Assembly: GCF_023375815.1 (NCBI RefSeq)
Contig: NZ_CP067412.1
Location: forward strand, 1,798,001-1,862,000
DNA: 64,000 bases
Source of the DNA: Pseudomonas sp. HS6
GTDB lineage: Bacteria; Pseudomonadota; Gammaproteobacteria; Pseudomonadales; Pseudomonadaceae
Reading direction: 5' to 3'
This document shows, one piece after another, positions 1 through 8,748 of the stretch; the first letter of the stretch is position 1, and each line of letters opens with the position of its first letter. The translations under genes were made by a program, and so were the position numbers. The notes under the pieces were generated by a model that searched no databases, was not told where the DNA came from, and was given only the letters and a program-made list of their open reading frames with translations.

Positions 1-58
1 CGATCACCAGCAGCAACAGCACCGCGACCACCCACGCGACGATCATCAAGGTACTCAT
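1..58 (-). CDS. tssM: T6SS TssM/IcmF protein, N-terminal fragment
   Basis: Only the first 19 codons lie in the window; the gene runs off the left edge. The visible residues are a short Met-Ser-Thr start followed by a very hydrophobic stretch rich in Val, Ala and Leu, as in the first membrane segment of TssM, the large inner-membrane component that links TssL to the TssJ lipoprotein. The start codon overlaps the stop of tssL in an ATGA arrangement, indicating translational coupling. The assignment rests mainly on position after tssJ-tssK-tssL, so another small membrane protein cannot be excluded. Confidence 0.6.
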   Translation of the reverse strand, partial: MSTLMIVAWVVAVLLLLVI

Positions 59-819
59 GAGTCTTGCTCCGGTGCCGCCATCGAGTCGGTGGTTTGCAGC
101 ACCGGTTCCAGTTCTGAACGAATGTCACTCCACAAGAACTGGCCGACCCCGGTCAGCAACAGCACCATCGCCAGAATGCCCAACGCCAGACGAAAGCCGT
201 CCGGCAACGCCGTGCGCACAGGCAATTGCAGGGGCGCGGTCAGCGACGGCTGTACCAATCGCTCGCTGACATCGACGTAACTGGCCTCGTCCTGCCAGGC
301 AAAGGTGAACAGGGCCAGCCGCCATTTTTCCAACTGCGCTTGACTGTGCTCGCCACGCAGGCGTCCATGAAAACCGAGGATCAGGCATTGCAGGTAGACG
401 TTGGCGAGGTCACGGGTGGTGGATTGCTGCTCATCGAGAAGGGTTTGAATCGCCGCCGGTAGTTGCTCACCCGCCTGACGGCTGGAATACAGACGTGACT
501 CCAAAGGTTTTTCCTGCCAGGCGCTCTGGCCCGGCCATGGACTGAACAGCAGGGTTTCATCGACCAGCGCAACGAAGGCGTACACCAGCGCCTTGACCTG
601 TTCGGTCGCCGAGTCACCGACCCGGGAAAACGCCGTACGCCACAACCGCTGTGAAGCCTGCGTGGAGAGTTCGACCACGGCTTCGACCAGCGCCGCATCG
701 TCCTCGATGTCCTTGGGCAATTGAGCCCAGTCCAGTTGCCATTGCTGCCACGTCTGACGAAACGCGCTGCTCAACGGTGCGTCCTGCAACCCAAGGTTTG
801 CGGCACTTCCTTGCGACAT
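55..819 (-). CDS. tssL: T6SS inner-membrane protein TssL (DotU family)
   Basis: This 254-residue protein is of the usual size for a DotU/TssL without a peptidoglycan-binding extension. The N-terminal ~200 residues are soluble and helical, with family-typical features such as E-T-L-L-F-S-P-W near residues 88-95 and I-L-G-F-H-G-R-L-R-G near residue 150. A single strongly hydrophobic segment lies at about residues 209-230, as expected for a C-tail-anchored cytoplasmic domain. TssL docks the baseplate (TssK) to the TssJLM membrane complex. It sits in the leftward arm tssJ-tssK-tssL-tssM, 18 bases from tssK and overlapping tssM by 4 bases. No OmpA domain is seen, so peptidoglycan anchoring would have to come from another protein. 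Confidence 0.92.
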   Translation of the reverse strand: MSQGSAANLGLQDAPLSSAFRQTWQQWQLDWAQLPKDIEDDAALVEAVVELSTQASQRLWRTAFSRVGDSATEQVKALVYAFVALVDETLLFSPWPGQSAWQEKPLESRLYSSRQAGEQLPAAIQTLLDEQQSTTRDLANVYLQCLILGFHGRLRGEHSQAQLEKWRLALFTFAWQDEASYVDVSERLVQPSLTAPLQLPVRTALPDGFRLALGILAMVLLLTGVGQFLWSDIRSELEPVLQTTDSMAAPEQDS

Positions 820-837
820 ACGGCGTTCCTTGTGTGA

Positions 838-2169
838 TCAGGCACTTTCACTGTTCTGGGCGACAAACAGCACCACTTGCCACGGACTGCTGGTCAACCG
901 GGTGGCCGGCGCGGCGATCATCAGCGGCAATTGAGCGTCGAACCAGTTGCCTTCGGCCGTCACCACAAACAATCGCGTGTCGTCGCCAACGCTGTAGGCC
1001 ACTTGTTCGTTGCGGCTCATGGCCTGGTGCATAAGGCCGCTCATTCGCTGGCGGCTGAGCAACGCGATGTGCGGCGCCGACGCGATGATCGCGCCGCGCA
1101 GCCACTCGCCGGCCGCCTGCTCGCTGGCACCGTTGGGCATGCGCAGACCGATGACCAGCCGCTGACTGGGCTGCTCGTCCGGTAACTGAATGGAAAAACT
1201 GTGTTCGGTGCGTTCGAAAGCGATGCTGCGGTAACCGGCGCGAATCAGCTCCAGGGTGGTTTCCAGCCAATCGAGCAGTGGCTCGTAACCACGCTGCAAC
1301 TCGAAAAAGTCCAGCGGCGCGAACGACGGCACCCCTGCCAATGGGTCCAGCGCCGACCACGCGCCGGCCAGACCGAGCAACTGCACGTACAAACCCTGCG
1401 GAGGAGCGATGCGGCTGTTCAGAGAACCTTCGACTTCCGGCAGCCGCGTCCATAACGCGGTCAACTGGCGGCGGATCTCCAGCGCATCGTCCTGATTGCC
1501 GGACTGTTGTGCCTGACGCAGGCGCCCGCCGAGGAACAGGCATTTCTCCCGGGCTCGCGCGCAAAGCCCGGCAATCCGACGACCCAGTGGCGACTCCGGT
1601 AACAGGACCGGTGTCGGTGGTGTGTAGGGCAACGGCAGGAAACCACCGCCCTCCTTGCGGATTTTCAGCAGTGGCAGGCAGATCGAATCGGCCTTGTTCA
1701 GTTGCGTGCACAGACGCGGATTGGGTCGCCACACCGTGATCGATTCGGGAAATTCACCACTGGTGAGGTCCGGCAGCGCTTCGCCGACCACCGATTGCAA
1801 TCGCCCTTTGAGCGGCAGCAATTGACCGGCACGCCACAACGGACTGATCGCCAGGTACACGGTGACAGTCGCATCGTCGGTTTCGTTGATCGACGGGCCG
1901 ACATCCAGCTCCAGTGCAGGCCCGACACCCGCCTGCAGATTGACCGGCAAACCGTCGGGCATCGTCCCTTGCAACGACATCACGCGCACCACCCCGGCAC
2001 TCATCGCCGAAGGGTCGAACTCCATGTGGCTGACACCAAAGAACCACGGATTGCACGCCTGGGCCAGATGCGCGCCGAGCGCTTCGGCCCGCAGGCCCTG
2101 CAACTGAAAATGCTGTGGCAACAGTTGCATGCCTTCATGCCAGCAGACCGCGTCAGGTAGCAGACTCAT
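838..2169 (-). CDS. tssK: T6SS baseplate subunit TssK
   Basis: The 443-residue product has the length and N-terminus of TssK: it starts Met-Ser-Leu-Leu-Pro-Asp-Ala-Val-Cys-Trp-His-Glu-Gly-Met, with L-L-P-Q-H-F-Q right after, the hallmark of this family. TssK is a trimeric baseplate protein, related to phage receptor-binding proteins, that connects the TssFG wedge to TssL and TssM. The C-terminal half holds the predicted membrane-complex-binding region with a conserved R-Q-R-M-S-G-L-M-H-Q-A-M stretch. The gene lies between tssJ (upstream) and tssL (downstream), with gaps of 46 and 18 bases, consistent with one transcript. Nothing abnormal is visible. Confidence 0.95.
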   Translation of the reverse strand: MSLLPDAVCWHEGMQLLPQHFQLQGLRAEALGAHLAQACNPWFFGVSHMEFDPSAMSAGVVRVMSLQGTMPDGLPVNLQAGVGPALELDVGPSINETDDATVTVYLAISPLWRAGQLLPLKGRLQSVVGEALPDLTSGEFPESITVWRPNPRLCTQLNKADSICLPLLKIRKEGGGFLPLPYTPPTPVLLPESPLGRRIAGLCARAREKCLFLGGRLRQAQQSGNQDDALEIRRQLTALWTRLPEVEGSLNSRIAPPQGLYVQLLGLAGAWSALDPLAGVPSFAPLDFFELQRGYEPLLDWLETTLELIRAGYRSIAFERTEHSFSIQLPDEQPSQRLVIGLRMPNGASEQAAGEWLRGAIIASAPHIALLSRQRMSGLMHQAMSRNEQVAYSVGDDTRLFVVTAEGNWFDAQLPLMIAAPATRLTSSPWQVVLFVAQNSESA

Positions 2170-2215
2170 ACGACTCCCTTCGACTGCACCGCGAACCGGC
2201 GGCGGACGGTGTGTT

Positions 2216-2662
2216 TCAGTTTTCCTTGCTGACCAGGCTCATCTCGCGGCTATCGAACTTGAGCCATGCATCGCTCTGATCATCCAGCCGCAAGCGGTGC
2301 GCTCCGGGTGTGTTATAGCTGGCGAAGACTAAAAGTCCAGCCGCCCGCTTGCCCCCCAGCGGGAAGGGTTGGCGGTCGATGAATTGCCCCGGCACCAGCT
2401 CCAGTCCCCATACGCTCATCAGCTGACGGTAGTCGCGCTGGTACTGCTCGCGCCCGGCGAACCACTGCTGGGCGCTGATGCCCGACAGCTGCTTGAGCAA
2501 ATCCGGATCGTTCACCGCGATGAAATCCACGGCGATCGGTGTGTCGTCATTGGCCTTGGGCGCAACGTCGAGGGTCAAGCTGTCGAGGTCGACTTTCGGC
2601 CCGAAGAACGAACAGCCCGCGAGCAACGCAAAGCCGATTGTTAGAAAAAGTCGTGCAGACAA
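2216..2662 (-). CDS. tssJ: T6SS outer-membrane lipoprotein TssJ, TTG start
   Basis: TssJ is the outer-membrane lipoprotein of the TssJLM complex. Starting at the TTG at 2662 gives 148 residues with a short lipoprotein signal peptide and a lipobox Leu-Ala-Gly-Cys, lipidated Cys at residue 17. The frame is open upstream to an ATG at 2779, but that start would put about 39 charged residues ahead of the signal peptide. An AAAAGGAAAA ribosome site sits about 8 bases before the TTG, so I chose TTG. The mature part contains the V-D-F-I-A-V-N-D-P-D and L-P-G-Q-F-I-D-R-Q-P-F motifs of the family. It is the first gene of the leftward arm and faces tssB across a ~230-base control region. Confidence 0.88.
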   Translation of the reverse strand: MSARLFLTIGFALLAGCSFFGPKVDLDSLTLDVAPKANDDTPIAVDFIAVNDPDLLKQLSGISAQQWFAGREQYQRDYRQLMSVWGLELVPGQFIDRQPFPLGGKRAAGLLVFASYNTPGAHRLRLDDQSDAWLKFDSREMSLVSKEN

Positions 2663-2890
2663 AATGAATTTTCCTTTTCGCGAGTCAGTCCAAAAAAGTT
2701 TTTCGCTTGCTTTTTTATAGACCTGTTCTAGCGTCTTGGGTAGTTCGGTTCCTACAGCCGAATGTGGAAGGTTTGTCAAAGGAACGACAGGTCATCTGCC
2801 TCCCTTTCTAACCTGTGGTCCAGCAAGGGAAAGCGATGAACGGGCCTCCCCGATGCATTGCGCCCGCTCATCGCATCGGAGTCCGCCGAC
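2663..2890. promoter_or_regulatory. Divergent control region between tssJ and tssB
   Basis: This 228-base gap separates the two divergent T6SS arms and must hold both promoters. It is AT-richer on the tssJ side, with T- and A-runs. A TATAAA-like hexamer can be read leftward near 2716-2722. I do not see a convincing sigma-54 (GG-N10-GC) or sigma-70 pair for either direction, so no promoter is placed exactly. A CGGAG ribosome site precedes tssB. Confidence 0.45.
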
Positions 2891-3433
2891 ATGGCAGAAA
2901 GCACCCAGCACAAGCTCGACCGGGTTCGCCCGCCTCGAGTGCAAATCACCTATGACGTCGAAATCGGCAACGCCATCGAGAAAAAGGAATTGCCGCTGGT
3001 CGTCGGGATCCTGGCCGACCTCTCGGGAAAGCCGCTCGAACCATTGGCAAAACTGACTGAACGACGTTTTACCGAAATCGACCGCGACAACTTCAACGAA
3101 GTGCTCGCCTCCATCGCCCCCCGCGCCACGCTGCAAGTCAACAACACCCTCAGCGGCGACGACAGCAAGCTGAACATCGAACTCAACTTCAAACACATCG
3201 ACGATTTCGACCCGGTCAAGGTGGTGGAGCAAGTCACCCCGCTGCGCCGACTGTTCGAGGCCCGTCAGCGCCTGCGCGATCTGTTGACCAAACTCGATGG
3301 CAACGATGATCTGGACAAGCTGTTGCGCGATGTCATCGCCAACACCGAAGGCCTCCAAGAGATCAAATCGGCCCGCCCTGACACCGCTACCCCGGCAGCT
3401 GATGCCGAGGCCCCGGCCGAACCGCAAGCCTGA
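2891..3433 (+). CDS. tssB: T6SS contractile sheath small subunit TssB/VipA
   Basis: TssB (180 residues) pairs with TssC to build the contractile tail sheath. The N-terminus from Met-Ala-Glu-Ser through H-K-L-D-R-V-R-P-P-R-V and the motif L-P-L-V-V-G-I-L-A-D-L-S-G are typical. The frame is open 33 bases further upstream, but the ATG at 2891 has a CGGAG ribosome site and gives the family's usual N-terminus. The C-terminal ~25 residues are Ala/Pro/Glu-rich and probably disordered. First gene of the rightward arm, 29 bases before tssC. Confidence 0.96.
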   Translation: MAESTQHKLDRVRPPRVQITYDVEIGNAIEKKELPLVVGILADLSGKPLEPLAKLTERRFTEIDRDNFNEVLASIAPRATLQVNNTLSGDDSKLNIELNFKHIDDFDPVKVVEQVTPLRRLFEARQRLRDLLTKLDGNDDLDKLLRDVIANTEGLQEIKSARPDTATPAADAEAPAEPQA

Positions 3434-3462
3434 TCGTCCACCTGACCGAGGAAGAATTCGCC

Positions 3463-4947
3463 ATGCCCGCCGCCGCCCAGAATCAAGCCAGCGAAAATGC
3501 TGCCGCCGAGACTTTATCCCTGCTTGACCGGATCATCGCCGAGGGCCGCATGGCCCATGACGACAGCCAGCAGGACTACGCCCGTGACATGCTCGCGGAA
3601 TTCGCCACCCAGGTACTCGACGAAGGCATGGCCATCGACAAGGACACCGTGGCGATGATCAACGACCGCATCAGCAAGATCGATGAACTGATCAGTGCCC
3701 AGCTCAACGAGGTGCTGCATCACCCGGACCTGCAAAAACTCGAAGCGTCCTGGCGCGGCCTGCACTTGCTGGTGCAGAACACCGAAACCAGCACCCGGTT
3801 GAAACTGCGGCTGCTGAACGTGACGCAGAAAGAGCTGCAGAACGACCTGGAAAAAGCCGTCGAATTCGACCAGAGCGCGCTGTTCAAAAAGATCTACGAA
3901 GAGGAATACGGCACCTTCGGTGGCCACCCGTTCAGCTTGCTGGTCGGTGACTACACCTTCGGCCGCCACCCGCAGGACATCGGTCTGCTGGAAAAATTGT
4001 CGAACGTCGCCGCTGCCGCCCACGCCCCGTTCATCGCCGCCGCCAGCCCGCGCCTGTTCGACATGAACAGTTTCACCGAACTGGCCGTGCCGCGTGATCT
4101 GTCTAAAGTGTTCGAGAGCCAGGAACTGATCAAGTGGCGCTCCTTCCGTGAGAGCGAAGACTCGCGTTACGTCTCGTTGGTGCTGCCGCACTTTCTGCTG
4201 CGCCTGCCCTACGGCCCGGACACTTCGCCAGTGGAAGGTATCAACTACGTCGAAGACACTAACGGCACCGACCACAGCAAATACTTGTGGGGCAACGCCG
4301 CGTGGGCATTGTCGCAACGCATCACCGAAGCCTTTGCCAAGTACGGTTGGTGCGCGGCGATCCGTGGCGCTGAAGGTGGCGGCGCGGTCGAAGGCCTGCC
4401 GGCGCACACCTTCCGCACCAGCTCCGGCGACCTGTCGCTCAAATGCCCGACCGAAGTAGCGATCACCGACCGCCGGGAAAAAGAGCTCAACGACCTCGGT
4501 TTCATCGCCCTGTGCCACAAGAAGAACAGCGACATCGCGGTGTTCTTCGGCGGCCAGACCACCAACAAATCCAAGGTCTACAACACCAACGAGGCGAACG
4601 CCAACGCACGAATCTCGGCGATGTTGCCGTACGTGCTCGCTGCCTCGCGTTTCGCCCATTACCTGAAGGTGATCATGCGCGACAAGGTCGGCAGCTTCAT
4701 GACCCGCGACAACGTGCAGACCTACCTCAACAACTGGATCGCCGACTACGTGCTGATCAACGACAACGCGCCGCAGGAGATCAAGGCGCAGTACCCGTTA
4801 CGTGAGGCCCGAGTGGACGTCACTGAAGTCGCCGGCAAACCCGGTGCCTATCGCGCGACCGTGTTCCTGCGGCCGCACTTCCAGCTGGAAGAACTGACGG
4901 CATCGATCCGCCTGGTCGCCACACTGCCGCCTCCGGTAGCAGCCTGA
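3463..4947 (+). CDS. tssC: T6SS contractile sheath large subunit TssC/VipB
   Basis: The 494-residue product is full length for TssC, the large sheath subunit whose C-terminal domains form the outer sheath layer and the ClpV recognition site. Visible family landmarks are W-R-G-L-H-L-L-V (about residue 98), the G-D-Y-T-F-G-R-H-P-Q-D region near 165, a glycine-rich I-R-G-A-E-G-G-G-A-V-E-G-L-P stretch near 305, and the C-terminal A-T-V-F-L-R-P-H-F-Q-L-E-E-L. A GAGGAAG ribosome site precedes the ATG. It lies between tssB and hcp and is separated from hcp by a strong hairpin at 4955-4981. Confidence 0.97.
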   Translation: MPAAAQNQASENAAAETLSLLDRIIAEGRMAHDDSQQDYARDMLAEFATQVLDEGMAIDKDTVAMINDRISKIDELISAQLNEVLHHPDLQKLEASWRGLHLLVQNTETSTRLKLRLLNVTQKELQNDLEKAVEFDQSALFKKIYEEEYGTFGGHPFSLLVGDYTFGRHPQDIGLLEKLSNVAAAAHAPFIAAASPRLFDMNSFTELAVPRDLSKVFESQELIKWRSFRESEDSRYVSLVLPHFLLRLPYGPDTSPVEGINYVEDTNGTDHSKYLWGNAAWALSQRITEAFAKYGWCAAIRGAEGGGAVEGLPAHTFRTSSGDLSLKCPTEVAITDRREKELNDLGFIALCHKKNSDIAVFFGGQTTNKSKVYNTNEANANARISAMLPYVLAASRFAHYLKVIMRDKVGSFMTRDNVQTYLNNWIADYVLINDNAPQEIKAQYPLREARVDVTEVAGKPGAYRATVFLRPHFQLEELTASIRLVATLPPPVAA

Positions 4948-4954
4948 CCTGCCT

Positions 4955-4981
4955 GCGCCCGCAGGATTTACCTGCGGGCGC
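4955..4981 (+). promoter_or_regulatory. Perfect 11-bp hairpin between tssC and hcp
   Basis: GCGCCCGCAGG and CCTGCGGGCGC form a perfect 11-base stem around a 5-base ATTTA loop, 8 bases after the tssC stop and 43 bases before hcp. No run of U follows, so it is not a classical intrinsic terminator. By inference it could stabilise an mRNA end or lower read-through and so set hcp level apart from the sheath genes; this is not demonstrated. Confidence 0.6.
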
Positions 4982-5024
4982 TCCCCCGTTTGACTAGCGC
5001 GATAACCTTCAGGAGTTTCAAGCG

Positions 5025-5522
5025 ATGGATGCAATCATTCTCGACCTCGGCGGCGACATCAAAGGCGACAGCCTGCTCGAGGGCTACGCGGACAAGATCG
5101 AAGTCATGTCCTACAGCCACAACGTGGCGATGCAGGTGACCAACGACGTCAGCAACTCGGAACGAACTTCCGGCAGACCCCATGTCGGCGAGTTCACCCT
5201 GACCAAATTCGTCGACACCTCCACACCGTCCCTCAACGAATACTGCTGCGCCGGCAAACCGATTCCGGAAGCCAAGATCACCATCGGCCGCAACGCTGCC
5301 GAAGGCAGCGGCCAACTACTGCCGTTCATCATCTATACCCTGACTAACGTGGTGATCTCCAATGTCAGCGTCAGTGGCGGCACCGGTGGCAAACCGGTGG
5401 AAACCCTGTCCCTGAACTTCACCAAAATCAAATGGGAGCTGACAGCACAGAAGGACGACGGTACCAAGGAAGGCACGGCTGCCTCGACCTGGGACCTGGC
5501 CGCCAACAAGCTGGTCAGTTAA
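5025..5522 (+). CDS. hcp: T6SS inner tube protein Hcp
   Basis: Hcp (165 residues) forms the hexameric rings of the expelled inner tube and can carry small effectors in its lumen. The start M-D-A-I-I-L-D-L-G-G-D-I-K-G-D-S, the K-I-E-V-M-S-Y-S-H segment, the H-V-G-E-F-T-L-T-K-F-V-D stretch and the W-E-L-T-A-Q motif near the C-terminus mark the T6SS Hcp family. A CAGGAG ribosome site lies upstream. There is no C-terminal extension, so this is a plain structural Hcp rather than an evolved effector fusion. Confidence 0.96.
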   Translation: MDAIILDLGGDIKGDSLLEGYADKIEVMSYSHNVAMQVTNDVSNSERTSGRPHVGEFTLTKFVDTSTPSLNEYCCAGKPIPEAKITIGRNAAEGSGQLLPFIIYTLTNVVISNVSVSGGTGGKPVETLSLNFTKIKWELTAQKDDGTKEGTAASTWDLAANKLVS

Positions 5523-5537
5523 GCGGACGCCCCGGTC

Positions 5538-5981
5538 ATGGCCGGCACCGGCATCCTTGCGCCATTGTTCGAACGCCTCGCGGCCGGCGAGTCCGACGTC
5601 GCGCAGGCGTTCGATCTTCACGGGCTGCTCGACTCGGTGCACACAGAACTGTCGCGCCTGTTCAACACCCGCCGTGGCCCACGAACGCTCACCTCCCCGC
5701 CCAGCGTGATCGACTACGGCATCGCCGACTGGAGCGCGCTGCAACAGCAGCGCAGCGATGACCGTCGTCGGCTGGCGCGGGACATTCGCGAAGCCATCAC
5801 CCATTTCGAACCGCGCCTGCTGCTGGGCGAGGTTCAGGTCAATCCCTTGCCCGCTCAGCCGCAGCAACTGAGCATTCGTCTGGTCGGAGAGCTACGCAGC
5901 GGCCAGCAGCACTGGCCAGTGGCATTTGTCATCGAGCCCGGCAACGAAGGGCTGGAGGTACGCCATGAGCGACTCGATTGA
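5538..5981 (+). CDS. tssE: T6SS baseplate wedge protein TssE (gp25-like)
   Basis: TssE is a 147-residue gp25/lysozyme-like baseplate protein (structural, not enzymatic). Family signs are the N-terminal L-F-E-R-L, the L-F-N-T-R-R-G segment near residue 45, Y-G-I-A-D-W near residue 60 and I-T-H-F-E-P-R-L in the middle, which matches the conserved Glu-Pro-Arg-Leu of gp25 proteins. It follows hcp by 15 bases, and its last 17 bases overlap tssF, indicating coupled translation within the baseplate block. Confidence 0.94.
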   Translation: MAGTGILAPLFERLAAGESDVAQAFDLHGLLDSVHTELSRLFNTRRGPRTLTSPPSVIDYGIADWSALQQQRSDDRRRLARDIREAITHFEPRLLLGEVQVNPLPAQPQQLSIRLVGELRSGQQHWPVAFVIEPGNEGLEVRHERLD

Positions 5982-7758
5982 CCCACAACTGCTCGACTAT
6001 TACCAACGTGAGCTGACCTGGTTGCGCCACGCCGGCAGCCAGTTTGCCGAGCGCTATCCGAAGGTCGCGCGGCGTCTGGAACTGTCTCCCGGTGAATGCC
6101 CGGACCCGCACGTCGAGCGATTGCTCGAAGGCTTCGCCCTGCTCGCGGCGCGCCTGCAACGGCGTCTGGATGACGACTACGCCGAGTTCAGCGATGCCTT
6201 GCTGGAGCAGCTCTACCCCTTGGCCGTACGCCCGTTGCCGTCCTGTGCCATCGTGCAATTCGAGCCGGACCCGAGCAAAGGCAAACTTGACGGCGGCTAT
6301 CCCCTGCCCCGGGACACGCCGCTGTTCGTCACCACCAGCAAGGGCGAAAGCATTCACTTTCGCACCAGTGCCGCCGTGCGGCTGTGGCCGATCGAAGTGA
6401 CTGAAGCGCTGCTGCTCGGCAGTGACGAAGCTCAGGCACTGACCGGCGTGGCGCAGTCCCGTTCGGCCTTGCGTCTGAGCCTGCGCTGCCTGGGCGAAAG
6501 CCAATGGTCCGAGCTGGAGATCGAAAGCTTACGCATTCACCTGGCAGCCTCTCCGGTGATCAATGCCGGTCTCTATGACCTGCTCGGTGCCCATGCGGTG
6601 CAGATAGTCGCAGGCTCGCCGGGGAGTATTCCGGCGAAGGTGAAGGGACTGCCGCAGATCGTTGGATTCGCTGACGACGAAGTGCTACTGCCGGACGAAG
6701 ACGGCGTGCACCCGGGCATGCGTCTGTTGGCGGAATACTTTGCCTTCCCGGAAAAATTCCACTTCTTCGACCTGCCGCTTGCCGGCGTTTCCAGCGACAG
6801 CCAGACGCTATACCTCTACATCGTTTTCGACCGTGCTCCGGTCGGCCGATTGCACTTGCAGGCCAGCGACATCGCGCTGGGCTGTGCGCCGGTGATCAAT
6901 CTGTTCCCGCGAACCTCCGAGCCGTTGCGCCCCGACGGCACCCGTAGCGAGTACCGGTTGATCGCTGACAGCCATCGGGAAAACAGCGTCGAGATCCACA
7001 GCATTCGTGGCATGCGCGCCAGTTCCAGCGCCGGTGTGCAACGCCTGCCCGCCTATTACGGCAGCCAGCACAGCGGCGGCGATCAACAGCGTTACTGGCA
7101 TGCGCGGCGGGTCAGTGGCCAGTCGCCGAACCGGCTCGGTAGCGATCTTTTGGTCAGCGTGGTCGACACCCGTTTTGAACCACAAACCGACCTGCCCGAC
7201 TACAGCCTCACCGCCGAACTGCTGTGCACCAATCGGTATCTGGCCCAGAGCCTGCCGGCCGGTACGCCGCTGGGGTTTGAACGGCCGGGCCCGGTAGCGT
7301 GGGCACGCCTGCGCAATCCGCCGAGCCCGCAGAGTCTGCCGCGACTGGACGGCGATTCGCGCTGGCGGCTGGTGTCGCAACTGACCCTCAATCATCTGTC
7401 GCTGGTCGAAGGGCCGCAGGCGCTGGATGCACTGAAGGAAATTCTTCATCTGCATAATCTGCGTGATGAAGCCAGCGCCCTGCGCCAGATCGAAGGCTTG
7501 CTGAGCCTCGCTTGCGAACGGGCGATCGGCCACGTCGGTGCCGATGCCTGGCGCGGTTGGCGCAACGGACTTGAAGTGCAATTACAGCTTGATCCGCAGC
7601 ATTTCGTCGGCAGCAGCGCGGTGTTGTTCTCGGCGGTGCTCGCGCAGTTCTTTTCGGTGTACGCCACGGCCAATCGCTTTGTGCGCACGGTGCTCATGCA
7701 GGCTGACAAGGAGATCAAGGCATGGCAACCCCAAGCCGGCATGCCCCTGTCGCTCTGA
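5965..7758 (+). CDS. tssF: T6SS baseplate protein TssF
   Basis: TssF (597 residues) forms the baseplate wedge with TssE, TssG and TssK. The N-terminus L-L-D-Y-Y-Q-R-E-L-T-W-L-R and the F-A-E-R-Y-P-K-V-A-R-R-L segment are diagnostic. An in-frame start exists 39 bases upstream, but the ATG at 5965 is directly preceded by a strong GGAGGT ribosome site and gives the family N-terminus. It overlaps tssE by 17 bases and tssG by 37 bases, tight coupling as usual for this block. Confidence 0.95.
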   Translation: MSDSIDPQLLDYYQRELTWLRHAGSQFAERYPKVARRLELSPGECPDPHVERLLEGFALLAARLQRRLDDDYAEFSDALLEQLYPLAVRPLPSCAIVQFEPDPSKGKLDGGYPLPRDTPLFVTTSKGESIHFRTSAAVRLWPIEVTEALLLGSDEAQALTGVAQSRSALRLSLRCLGESQWSELEIESLRIHLAASPVINAGLYDLLGAHAVQIVAGSPGSIPAKVKGLPQIVGFADDEVLLPDEDGVHPGMRLLAEYFAFPEKFHFFDLPLAGVSSDSQTLYLYIVFDRAPVGRLHLQASDIALGCAPVINLFPRTSEPLRPDGTRSEYRLIADSHRENSVEIHSIRGMRASSSAGVQRLPAYYGSQHSGGDQQRYWHARRVSGQSPNRLGSDLLVSVVDTRFEPQTDLPDYSLTAELLCTNRYLAQSLPAGTPLGFERPGPVAWARLRNPPSPQSLPRLDGDSRWRLVSQLTLNHLSLVEGPQALDALKEILHLHNLRDEASALRQIEGLLSLACERAIGHVGADAWRGWRNGLEVQLQLDPQHFVGSSAVLFSAVLAQFFSVYATANRFVRTVLMQADKEIKAWQPQAGMPLSL

Positions 7759-8747
7759 CACTGGGCCAGCGGCTGCGCCGCGACCCACAGGCGTTCGAAT
7801 GGTTGCAAGCGTTGCTGTTGCTGGAGCGCGAACAGCCGCAGGCCGATTCCCTCGGCTCAGGTACATCGCCGCAGGCCGAAGCGTTGAAGTTGCGCGGGCC
7901 GTTGACGCCTGTGTTCGCCGCCAGCCAGATCGAAAGTCTTGAGGAAAAACCGGGTGAACCGCTGACCCTGAACACGCCGATGTTCGGCCTCGGTGGCCCC
8001 GACGGCCCGCTGCCCTATGCCTATCAGGAATGGCTGCAACAACGGGCCCGGGCCAAGGATCACGCACCCGCCGAGTTTCTCGACCTGTTCCAGCATCGGC
8101 TGCTCAGCCTGCTCTACAAAGTGATGCGCAAACACCGGATCGCCCTCGGGTTTATCACGCCCGGCGCTTCACCGGTGCAGGCGCAATTGCGGGCGCTGAC
8201 CGGGTTGTTGCCCAAGTCCCTGCAGGAACGCCAGGCGATTCCCGACTGCGCCGTTCTGGCCTGCACTGCGTTGTACGCCGATGGCCGTCGGTCATTGGCG
8301 GGGTTCGCAGCCATTGTCCGCGAGCAATTTGCCGTGCCGGTGGAATTGAGCGCCTACGAAGGCGCGTGGCGTGAAATTCCGCCCGCCAGCCGCAGCGTCA
8401 TGAAGGCTGGCGGACGCAATCTGCAACTGGGTCGCACCGCCGTGGCCGGCACGCGGGTCTGGGATGAACATGCCGGGGTTCGCCTGACGCTCGGGCCATT
8501 GTCCTCGGCGCAGGCCGGGCGTTTTTTGCCGGACGGTGAAGCGCACCCGGCACTGGCCAGCCTGGCGGCGCTGTATTTCGGCCCGGACCTGGACGTGAAA
8601 CTGGTGATGCTGGTGCGCGGCGCCGGGCCGCTGAAACTCGGTCGCCAGACCCCGGCGCTGCTGAGCTGGAACGGCGGTTTGCAACGGCAGGCCAGCCTCA
8701 CCGTGCAGCGCATCGAAACCCGTCTTCGTCAGCTGGAGATCACCTGA
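7722..8747 (+). CDS. tssG: T6SS baseplate protein TssG
   Basis: TssG (341 residues) bridges two TssF copies in the baseplate wedge. The family pattern is visible: F-E-W-L-Q-A-L-L-L-L-E near residue 25, the F-G-L-G-G-P-D-G-P-L-P block near residue 87, F-L-D-L-F-Q-H-R-L-L-S-L near 112, and conserved Y-E-G-A-W and L-G-P-L motifs further on. AAGGAG lies about 10 bases before the ATG. The gene overlaps tssF by 37 bases and ends 1 base before clpV. Confidence 0.94.
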   Translation: MATPSRHAPVALTLGQRLRRDPQAFEWLQALLLLEREQPQADSLGSGTSPQAEALKLRGPLTPVFAASQIESLEEKPGEPLTLNTPMFGLGGPDGPLPYAYQEWLQQRARAKDHAPAEFLDLFQHRLLSLLYKVMRKHRIALGFITPGASPVQAQLRALTGLLPKSLQERQAIPDCAVLACTALYADGRRSLAGFAAIVREQFAVPVELSAYEGAWREIPPASRSVMKAGGRNLQLGRTAVAGTRVWDEHAGVRLTLGPLSSAQAGRFLPDGEAHPALASLAALYFGPDLDVKLVMLVRGAGPLKLGRQTPALLSWNGGLQRQASLTVQRIETRLRQLEIT

Positions 8748-8748
8748 A

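Noticed and set aside
2663..2890. Sigma-54 promoters for the divergent T6SS arms
   Set aside because: No good TGGCAC-N5-TTGC pattern was found on either strand, so no sigma-54 site is claimed.
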